Assembly: GCF_001875655.1 (NCBI RefSeq)
Contig: NZ_MKEQ01000001.1
Location: 1,860,001 to 1,924,000 of the forward strand
DNA from: Enterobacter hormaechei ATCC 49162
GTDB taxonomy: Bacteria; Pseudomonadota; Gammaproteobacteria; Enterobacterales; Enterobacteriaceae
Length of the DNA stretch: 64,000 nt
Direction of reading: 5' to 3'
Part shown: one piece after another, positions 57,366-64,000 of the stretch
Layout: every line of letters begins with the position of its first letter
Numbering within the stretch: the first letter of the stretch is position 1
Translations under genes and position numbers: made by a program
Notes under the pieces: model-generated
What the model saw: only the letters and a program-made list of their open reading frames with translations
Databases searched by the model: none
Told to the model about the DNA's origin: nothing

Positions 57366-57602
57366 ATGCCCGTTATTGCCATTATCGCCATTGTTGTCAT
57401 CGTCATCATTCTGAACAAAACCGGGGTGTCCGACAGTCTCGCGGCCCTGACCCTTGCCACTGTTGCCGCACTGCTGACGGGAGGTGGCGCAGCCGGTGCT
57501 GCCAGTGTCGCGCTAACACCGTTCGTCGGCGTGCCGGTGGGTATTTTCGTGGGCATTTATGTCTTTGCCAAAGTGGTTCGTCTGATTTCAGGAAAAAAAT
57601 AA
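57366..57602 (+). CDS. ypjK: YpjK, small membrane protein
   Basis: The 78-residue protein (MPVIAIIAIVVIVIILNKTG) is almost wholly hydrophobic, with membrane segments at 2-16, about 25-45 and 50-70. The sequence matches E. coli YpjK of CP4-57. Its stop codon overlaps the yfjS start, so the two are coupled. Function unknown. Confidence 0.88.
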   Translation: MPVIAIIAIVVIVIILNKTGVSDSLAALTLATVAALLTGGGAAGAASVALTPFVGVPVGIFVGIYVFAKVVRLISGKK

Positions 57603-58045
57603 TGAAACGTAAAACACTGCCTCTGCTGGCGCTGGTTGCCACCACTATGTTTCTCATCGCATGCGATGACAGAAGTGATGACCTGAAGGCCATCAGTAAA
57701 TTTAAGGACCTCACCCCACCGCGTTTCAGTGATGTGGTCAGCCACCAGGATGATGTCAGCGAAGAATGGTCACAGGTTGACTACTTATCCGGTCCCACCT
57801 TGCAGGTTTTACGTACCCGCCAGTCGCCCGATGGCTGCGAGGATGGCAGTTACTACTACCTCGTGGATATGCAGGAAAAAACCGTCCAGCCACTGATGAA
57901 TGCGCTGTGTATTGCCGATAACATCAAACTGGAATACCAGGAGGTGACTGACCCGTATACCAAAGAAAAATACTTTGAGTACGCCCATGACGGCAAACTG
58001 ATGGGGCAGCTACTGATACCCTCGAACCCTGACAATCAGGAATAA
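57602..58045 (+). CDS. yfjS: YfjS lipoprotein
   Basis: The 147-residue protein has a lipobox at LIAC, and the mature part starts CDDRSDDLKAISKF. It matches E. coli YfjS. The Asp residues after the Cys would favour retention in the inner membrane by the Lol rule. Function unknown. It follows ypjK without a gap. Confidence 0.9.
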   Translation: MKRKTLPLLALVATTMFLIACDDRSDDLKAISKFKDLTPPRFSDVVSHQDDVSEEWSQVDYLSGPTLQVLRTRQSPDGCEDGSYYYLVDMQEKTVQPLMNALCIADNIKLEYQEVTDPYTKEKYFEYAHDGKLMGQLLIPSNPDNQE

Positions 58046-58068
58046 AAACAACGATAAAGGAAACAGAA

Positions 58069-58536
58069 ATGACAATACGTTCACTAAGTCGGTTTGTGCT
58101 GGTGGGTGTACTGCTCGCGAGCTTTAATGCCTCTGCTATCCCGGGGTTCTGGCAGCAGGGTTACGGTCAGGGCAATACGGAATACAGTGTGACCGAAGCC
58201 AGCGGGAAGACGTTTACCATCAACTGCACAGGGAACCCGGACCAGAATGGTTTTTATCAGCATTCAGTCTTTCTTACCCTTGCCGATGACAAGATGGTCA
58301 GTTCGCACGATGACGACACTACTATCACCGTAGTGATGGATCACCAGCAGTACATTATTCCGTCCAGCCTAGGCTGGCGTAACGGCGATAACGCCTGGTT
58401 TGACTTCATCAGCAATATCTCTGAGGCCGGGCAGTTCGACGTCTACGTCAATGACCACAAAGCAGGGACCTTCACTGCGGACCGGAAGAACGCTGAGAAA
58501 GTTCTGTCCACTCTCGGAGACTGCAGCAACGACTGA
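58069..58536 (+). CDS. yfjT: YfjT, secreted protein
   Basis: The 155-residue protein has a signal peptide ([23 protein letters not shown]) and two cysteines in the mature part, in TINCTGNPD and the C-terminal LGDCSND, that may form a disulfide. It matches E. coli YfjT. Function unknown; likely periplasmic. Confidence 0.9.
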   Translation: MTIRSLSRFVLVGVLLASFNASAIPGFWQQGYGQGNTEYSVTEASGKTFTINCTGNPDQNGFYQHSVFLTLADDKMVSSHDDDTTITVVMDHQQYIIPSSLGWRNGDNAWFDFISNISEAGQFDVYVNDHKAGTFTADRKNAEKVLSTLGDCSND

Positions 58537-58561
58537 TAGTAGTATCTTCCCCAGCAAATCC

Positions 58562-58594
58562 ACCCCGACAGCTAGCAGGCTGCCGGGGTTTTCT
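58562..58594 (+). terminator. Terminator-like hairpin between yfjT and ykfF
   Basis: ACCCCG/CGGGGT and CAGC/GCTG pair around a short loop, followed by TTTTCTTTT. It lies 26 bp after yfjT. Confidence 0.75.
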
Positions 58595-58612
58595 TTTATC
58601 AGGAGCCCGAAA

Positions 58613-58852
58613 ATGACCCAATCCGTGTTGCTGCCACCGGGGCCTTTCACCCGGAGACAAGCGCAAGCGGTCACTACCACGTACAGCAATATCACACTCG
58701 AAGACGACCAGGGCAGTCACTTCCGTCTGGTGGTTCGTGATACTGAAGGCCGGATGGTCTGGCGGGCATGGAACTTTGAGCCGGATGCCGGTGAAGGTCT
58801 TAACCGCTATATCCGCACCTCAGGCATCCGTACAGACACGGCCACCCGCTGA
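58613..58852 (+). CDS. ykfF: YkfF, DUF905 protein
   Basis: The 79-residue protein ([20 protein letters not shown]) is the DUF905 type found in CP4-6 (YkfF). A frame open further upstream is discarded because AGGAG lies 8 nt before this ATG. Function unknown. It marks the change from the CP4-57-like block to a CP4-6-like order. Confidence 0.88.
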   Translation: MTQSVLLPPGPFTRRQAQAVTTTYSNITLEDDQGSHFRLVVRDTEGRMVWRAWNFEPDAGEGLNRYIRTSGIRTDTATR

Positions 58853-58949
58853 TCGCGAAGCATTTACCCGCATTCACCTCCCCGAACACACTTTATATCC
58901 CCATACGCCAGCCATCGCCGCTGGCGTTTTTATTGACGGAGACATACCC

Positions 58950-59408
58950 ATGACAACACAGACGCAGCACGACCTCGCACCCGCTAACCAACCCGAATTT
59001 GAACTGACCGTCACGCCGGTCCCCGATGAACAGCGTATCGATTTCTGGCCACAGTACTTTGGCGCTATCCCGCAGTGGCTACTCCTGGAGCCGCATATCT
59101 TCGCCTGGATGGACCGCTTCTGTGAGGGCTACAGCGGTGGTATCTGGTCGTTCTACACCCTCAGCAATGGCGGCGCATTTATGTCCCCCGAGCCTGACAA
59201 CGATGAGACATGGCGTCTGTTTAACTGCCTGAACGGTAACGATGCCCAAATGAGTGCAGAAGCAGCAGGTATTGCTGTCTGCCTGATTGCGTATAGCCAC
59301 CATGCCTGCCGTACAGAATGTGACGCGATGACCGCACACTATTACCGCCTGCGGGAGTATGCCATGCAACATCCAGAGGCTCACGCCATTCTGCGTATTA
59401 TCGACTGA
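58950..59408 (+). CDS. yfjX: YfjX, ArdB/KlcA-type antirestriction protein
   Basis: The 152-residue protein belongs to the ArdB/KlcA family, with FLTV-like strands, FCEGYSGGIWSFYTLSNGGA and AYSHHACRT. Members inhibit type I restriction without acting as a DNA mimic. The same island carries a type I R-M operon 7 kb away, so the antirestriction activity may be directed against other hosts' enzymes or limit the resident one. Confidence 0.9.
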   Translation: MTTQTQHDLAPANQPEFELTVTPVPDEQRIDFWPQYFGAIPQWLLLEPHIFAWMDRFCEGYSGGIWSFYTLSNGGAFMSPEPDNDETWRLFNCLNGNDAQMSAEAAGIAVCLIAYSHHACRTECDAMTAHYYRLREYAMQHPEAHAILRIID

Positions 59409-59423
59409 CCGAAGGAGCAACAG

Positions 59424-59900
59424 ATGAAACAGCTTTCCTTTTTACCCGGCGAGATGACGCCACAGGACCGGCGTCTCATTCAGCGGGCGCTCAGGGCTCT
59501 GGACCGCCACCTGCATGAGCCCGGCGTAGCCTTCACCTCTACCCACGCCGTACGTGAATGGCTGCGACTGCATATGGCCGCGCTTGAGCGGGAAGAGTTC
59601 CGGGTGTTGTATCTGGACAACCAGAATCAGTTGATTGCCCATGAAACGCTCTTCACCGGCACGATTAACCGCACCGAGGTGCATCCCCGGGAGGTGGTCA
59701 AACGTGCTCTGCACTTCAACGCGGCGGCGGTGATACTCGCGCATAACCATCCTTCCGGCGAGACGACACCTAGCCAGGCCGACAAAACCCTCACGCAGCG
59801 ACTGGTTCAGGTGCTTCAGCTGGTGGATATCCGCGTCCCTGACCATCTGATTGTCGGTGGCAGGCAAATCTATTCGTTCGCAGAACACGGTCTGCTTTGA
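59424..59900 (+). CDS. yfjY: YfjY, RadC-like JAB/MPN-domain protein
   Basis: The 158-residue protein has the JAMM metalloprotease-like motif AHNHPSGETTPSQAD, with H107, H109 and D120. E. coli YfjY, YkfG and YeeS belong to the same RadC-like group. RadC proteins have no agreed biochemical role. It lies 15 bp after yfjX. Confidence 0.92.
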   Translation: MKQLSFLPGEMTPQDRRLIQRALRALDRHLHEPGVAFTSTHAVREWLRLHMAALEREEFRVLYLDNQNQLIAHETLFTGTINRTEVHPREVVKRALHFNAAAVILAHNHPSGETTPSQADKTLTQRLVQVLQLVDIRVPDHLIVGGRQIYSFAEHGLL

Positions 59901-59908
59901 GGTATTAC

Positions 59909-60130
59909 ATGAAAATTATCAGTAAACGCAGGGCAATGACGATATACCGCCAGCATCCTGAGTCCCGAATCTTTCGCTACTGCACCGGCAAATACCAGTG
60001 GCACGGTAGCGTCTGTCATTACACCGGCAGGGACGTTCCGGATATCGCCGGAGTCCTCGCGGTATACGCCGAACGCCGCCAAGACCGCAATGGGCCCTAT
60101 ACCTGCCTGATGAGCATCACCCTGAACTGA
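59909..60130 (+). CDS. ypjJ: YpjJ/YeeT, DUF987 protein
   Basis: The 73-residue protein (MKIISKRRAMTIYRQHPESR) is identical, as far as I recall, to E. coli YeeT and close to YpjJ and YkfH. It always sits before the CbeA-type antitoxin. Function unknown. Confidence 0.88.
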   Translation: MKIISKRRAMTIYRQHPESRIFRYCTGKYQWHGSVCHYTGRDVPDIAGVLAVYAERRQDRNGPYTCLMSITLN

Positions 60131-60148
60131 CAATAGTGGAGAACTGTA

Positions 60149-60816
<668 letters not shown>

Positions 60817-61166
60817 ACGATTAAATACAGAGCAGACTAAAGGAAAGCAAAATGCTAATCTCACAGACGAAAAAGCTCCTGCTGTAACCTTCCCTCCCCT
60901 GCAAAAAACCTGACATTTTCTTTTAGGACCAACAATGGGACCAAAATGAAAATTGAATTGAAGGTTATCAGCTATTAAACAACAAGTTAAACAACCAATT
61001 CAGACTCCGCCAGCCCAAAATCCTTTGTTGATGGTCACCAGAGCCTGATACGAAGTCCTGAAAGCCCGCACGGCGCAAGCCCTGCGGGCTTTTTTGTACC
61101 TTCAATTTGACCTGGGAGGCTGAGGCCCCCCCCTCAATCCGGCTCGTTTAGGACTGGCGTAAAACC
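60817..61166. other. Right border region of the second island
   Basis: This 350-bp stretch has no gene I can support. It contains GGACCAACAATGGGACCAAAAT and a strong terminator, but no copy of the tRNA-Thr end found at 39,884, so the right boundary of the island is unclear. Confidence 0.5.
61061..61095. terminator. Rho-independent terminator at the island/chromosome border
   Basis: AGCCCGCA (61,063-61,070) and TGCGGGCT (61,083-61,090) form a perfect 8-bp stem followed by six T on the plus strand, and preceded by AA on the other. It resembles terminators that follow stable RNA genes, but no such gene is seen just upstream. Confidence 0.85.
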
Positions 61167-62024
61167 TCAGCGCTCCCCCGCTTTTCCCTTCATATCCGCC
61201 ACCACCACATTCCCCCCCATATCCATAATTTGACGCAGCGTCGGTACCGGAATTCCCCGGTCAACAATCACCGCATCAAACTCGTTCAGGTGGGCAAAAT
61301 GGTAGAGCGCCCGGCGCTCAAATTTAGTGTGATCCATCATCAGGATGCGCTGCTTCGCCGAATCAAACATCGCCCGCTTGGTCTCTATGGTCTCCGCCGA
61401 CTGGTGGAAAACGATCCCATCCATCACCGCCGACATACTGACAAAAAAGACGTCGGCGCGCAGTCCGGCGATTTCCTGACGCGTGGAGTGGCCCATAAAC
61501 GCGTTGCACCAGTTGTAGTACTGGCCACCCAGGCCGAGCAGGGTAATATCGCGAATATTGCGTAGCTCGTTCATCAACGTGAGTGAATTGGTGATTACCG
61601 TCAGCGGCGCTCTGGCGGGCAGAAAGCGCGCTATCTGAAAGACAGTGGTGGAATCATCCAGGAAGATGGCCTGCCCCGGCTCTAGGTAACCTGCCGCCAC
61701 TTCGGCAATCGCCTGCTTCTCTTCAAGCTGACGGGTGGCGCGGTAAATGTCACTGGATTCCACAAGGCTCGTGGCCGTCGCCGAGACCACGCCGCGAGAT
61801 TTATGCAATAGCCCGCGCTCCACCAACTCGTCAATATCCCGGTGGGCAGTCATCAGGCTGATATCAAAACGCTCGGTAATGTCCTCAATACGGATTGCAC
61901 CTTCCGCCATTACCGCTTCAACAATCAGCTGACGGCGCGCCAGTTGACGAGCCTGACGACTGTCGCTGGGAAGGGTATCCGCCATAAACAGATTCAGAGA
62001 GGGGTCCTGCGGTGTTTGCGCCAT
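61167..62024 (-). CDS. DeoR-family sugar-metabolism regulator
   Basis: The 285-residue protein has an N-terminal DeoR HTH (residues about 30-75, RRQLIVEAVMAEGAIRIEDI and ISLMTAHRDIDELVERGLL) and a C-terminal sugar-phosphate sensor domain (IFLDDSTTVFQIARFLP, MDHTKFERRALYHFA). It lies downstream of the sugar-binding protein and permease genes on the same strand, so it probably regulates this transporter. The effector is unknown. An alternative start at residue 14 is possible. Confidence 0.9.
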   Translation of the reverse strand: MAQTPQDPSLNLFMADTLPSDSRQARQLARRQLIVEAVMAEGAIRIEDITERFDISLMTAHRDIDELVERGLLHKSRGVVSATATSLVESSDIYRATRQLEEKQAIAEVAAGYLEPGQAIFLDDSTTVFQIARFLPARAPLTVITNSLTLMNELRNIRDITLLGLGGQYYNWCNAFMGHSTRQEIAGLRADVFFVSMSAVMDGIVFHQSAETIETKRAMFDSAKQRILMMDHTKFERRALYHFAHLNEFDAVIVDRGIPVPTLRQIMDMGGNVVVADMKGKAGER

Positions 62025-62154
62025 AATCCGTCCATTAAAGAGAGGAATGAGTTCCGATCTTTGTTAATTACACCGTGTTAGCCATAGTTTAGCAACACGG
62101 TGTTTAATCCCGGGGTCGGCGTAAACGCCTCGCCCGGGCTACTCTCTTGCGAAC

Positions 62155-63105
62155 TTAGTCTGCAAGCATAAATGGAGAGGTAATTTTCGCCGCGTTTTCT
62201 TTGGTGATTAACACGCAGTCAAACAGCTGTTTCTCTGACGACGCGCCGGTTTTGCCGGTCTTAAGGAAGGTGTCCGCCTGCTCAACCGCTTTAGCGGCAA
62301 AGGTCGCCACCGGCTGCATCACGGTATAGGCCAGCGTCCCCTCTTTCACTGCATCCACCGCATCCGGGGAGCCGTCGAAGCCGCCAACGGTCACCTGTTT
62401 CAGCTTACCCGCCTCTTTCAGCGCCGCAATCGCACCCAGCGCCATCTCATCGTTACCGCTGATCACCCCTTTCACATTCGGGTTAGCCTGCAACAGAGAC
62501 TGCATCTTGTTATAGCCCTGGGTACGGTCCCAGTTAGCCACTTCACTACCTGTCTTTTTCAGATCCGGGTACTGGCTCAGCACCGTCTCAAAACCGTTGG
62601 CGCGGGTGGCGGCGTTATTATCAGACGGTGGCCCCTTCAGCTCAACGTAGTCGCCCGCATCACCCACCTGCTGCACCCATTGCTGTGCGCCAAGCGCCGC
62701 GCCCTGGGCGTTGTTGGAAACCAGCTGCGCCTTCGCCAGGCCGCTCTGGTTCAGCTCGGCGTTGATAATAAACACCGGGATATTCGCCGCGATGGCCTTT
62801 TTCACCGAGCCAACCGAACCGTCGGCGTTCGCCGGGTCGAGAATAATGGCCTTCGATTTATTGGTGATCGCGGTATCAATCAGCTGGCTTTCGGTATTGG
62901 TGTCGCCCTTATGCGCACTCACCTTCGCCGTATAGCCGAGTTTCTCAGCCGTTTTCTGCGCCACCTGGCCTTCCGTCAACCAGTAGGGGTTAGAGGGATC
63001 GTTGACGATGATGGTCATCAGCCCGTCAGCCCAGGTTGGTGTGGCGATAGCGGTAAGTGCCACCGTGGCAGCGGCCAGGATAAAACGCTTGCTGTTAAGG
63101 TACAT
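62155..63105 (-). CDS. Periplasmic sugar-binding protein (ribose-type ABC importer)
   Basis: The 316-residue protein has a signal peptide (MYLNSKRFILAAATVALTAI, cleaved near TWADG) and the periplasmic-binding-protein type 1 fold, with IIVNDPSNPYWLTEGQVA, AIILDPANADGSVGSVKKAI and GGFDGSPDAVDAVKEGTLAY. It belongs to the RbsB-like group, but the sugar cannot be assigned. It follows the permease gene by 88 bp. Confidence 0.92.
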   Translation of the reverse strand: MYLNSKRFILAAATVALTAIATPTWADGLMTIIVNDPSNPYWLTEGQVAQKTAEKLGYTAKVSAHKGDTNTESQLIDTAITNKSKAIILDPANADGSVGSVKKAIAANIPVFIINAELNQSGLAKAQLVSNNAQGAALGAQQWVQQVGDAGDYVELKGPPSDNNAATRANGFETVLSQYPDLKKTGSEVANWDRTQGYNKMQSLLQANPNVKGVISGNDEMALGAIAALKEAGKLKQVTVGGFDGSPDAVDAVKEGTLAYTVMQPVATFAAKAVEQADTFLKTGKTGASSEKQLFDCVLITKENAAKITSPFMLAD

Positions 63106-63193
63106 AGGTTGTTGCTCCGTTATTTTAGGGGTACAGGTTACGGATTAACGTTGGAACGGAGACGACCTGGCTTCCGCCCAAACAGGGAATAGA

Positions 63194-64000
63194 TTAACGT
63201 CGACTCCGTCCGTACTGCAGAGTGTTAAGCAGTACGGCAAGCACGATGACCGCCCCGGTAAAGACGGTCTGCCAGTAAGCAGAAACGCCAATGATCACCA
63301 GGCCATCAGAGAGAAAACCGATAACGAACGCGCCCAGCAACGTACCGCGCACGTTGCCGCGCCCACCGGTCAGCGCCGCGCCGCCAATCACCACTGCGGC
63401 AATCGCCGTCAGTTCGTAGGTGGTGCCCGCCGTGGGGCCCGCGGAGGTCAGCTGGGATGAGAGCACCAGTCCCGCCATCGCCGCACAGATCCCGGAGAGC
63501 ACATAGACGCTGATTTTGACGCGCTTCACCGGCACGCCGGAGAGCTCAGCCGCCCGCTCATTCCCGCCGGAGGCATACAGCCAGCGGCCAAAGGCGGTGC
63601 GGCTCAACAGATAGCCGCAAATCAGCGCGGTAACGCCCAGAATCAGCACCCCGACCGGGACATTGAAAATGCGGTTGAAGCCCAGCCAGTCAAAACCGGT
63701 ATTGCCCAGGGCGTCGCTGCCGGAAAGCTTGTTGTAGGTCAGGCCGTTGGTCATCAGCAGCGCGATACCGCGCGCGACATACAGCGAGCCAAGCGTGGCC
63801 ACAAAGGCAGGAACCCGGCACCAGGCAATCAGCACGCCGTTGACCAGCCCCACCAGCGCACCCACCGCCAGCGTCAGAATCGCCACCGCCCAGACCGGCA
63901 GATAGAGCACCACGCCCAGCGCTTCCAGATTGATGCCCTGCATCATGTAGCCGGCGCACACCCCGGCAAGCCCGAGGGTTGAACCCACGGAAAGATCGAT
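63194..64000 (-). CDS. Ribose-type ABC transporter permease (5' end outside window)
   Basis: The frame is open to the window edge, reading IDLSVGSTLGLAGVCAGYMM, a conserved RbsC-family segment, so the true start is upstream. At least 269 residues with about eight membrane segments are seen, including GERNAELSG-like GGNERAAELSGVPVKRVKIS and GGAALTGGRGNVRGTLLGAF. An ATPase gene is expected outside the window. It pairs with the binding protein at 62,155-63,105. Confidence 0.93.
   Translation of the reverse strand: MDLSVGSTLGLAGVCAGYMMQGINLEALGVVLYLPVWAVAILTLAVGALVGLVNGVLIAWCRVPAFVATLGSLYVARGIALLMTNGLTYNKLSGSDALGNTGFDWLGFNRIFNVPVGVLILGVTALICGYLLSRTAFGRWLYASGGNERAAELSGVPVKRVKISVYVLSGICAAMAGLVLSSQLTSAGPTAGTTYELTAIAAVVIGGAALTGGRGNVRGTLLGAFVIGFLSDGLVIIGVSAYWQTVFTGAVIVLAVLLNTLQYGRSRR

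Noticed and set aside
61061..61095. tRNA or stable RNA gene before the border terminator
   Set aside because: The terminator resembles those after tRNA genes, but no cloverleaf or tRNA 3' end can be built from the preceding 200 bp.

Overview
The window is enterobacterial chromosome, most likely Enterobacter or a close relative. The gene order yaiW-sbmA-ampH-yaiV-autotransporter-hemB and the tauABCD block next to hemB match the Escherichia coli arrangement, and the proteins look like close but non-identical versions of the E. coli ones.

Layout. Positions 1-27,240 are core or lightly variable chromosome: peptide uptake and cell wall genes (yaiW, sbmA, ampH, yaiV), a large autotransporter, hemB, a two-domain acyltransferase that may make ornithine lipids, the taurine operon tauABCD, S-methylmethionine recycling mmuPM behind candidate MetJ boxes, an AI-2E family transporter, a GAF-GGDEF diguanylate cyclase, a LysR/SDR/royal-jelly-like cluster, a secreted molybdopterin-fold protein paired with a GGDEF-EAL enzyme, and topAI-yjhP preceded by a short leader ORF but without the usual antitoxin gene yjhQ.

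Positions about 27,358-39,900 are a 12.5 kb phage satellite of the PICI/P4-like kind. It has a P4-type integrase, AlpA, a BRO-N antirepressor, an Icd-like protein, a second tyrosine recombinase, a D5-type primase-helicase, an iteron cluster that looks like its replication origin, and a terminase-small-subunit-like HTH protein. The end far from the integrase carries a complete retron: an Ec67 (Eco2)-like reverse transcriptase fused to a TOPRIM domain, preceded by a 132-nt region bounded by a perfect 12-bp inverted repeat that fits the msr-msd non-coding RNA. This is the most interesting system in the window.

Positions 39,884-39,932 hold the 3' part of a tRNA-Thr(CGU) gene (thrW-like), left between two divergently oriented integrases. 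Positions about 39,933-60,850 are a second island related to the E. coli CP4-57/CP4-6 elements: its own integrase, small HTH proteins, a YfjJ/Gp2-like protein, an orphan HigA-like protein, a type I restriction-modification operon (hsdM-hsdS-DUF4268 nuclease-like-hsdR), an IS3-family element with a truncated gene on each side, then the yfjPQR-ypjK-yfjST-ykfF-yfjXY-ypjJ-yfjZ-ypjF block. That block ends in a CbeA/CbtA-type toxin-antitoxin pair and also carries an ArdB/KlcA-type antirestriction gene.

From 61,167 to the end the sequence returns to metabolic genes: a DeoR regulator, a sugar-binding protein and the start-truncated permease of a ribose-type ABC transporter. The two islands together hold four likely defence or counter-defence modules (retron, type I R-M, antirestriction, toxin-antitoxin).
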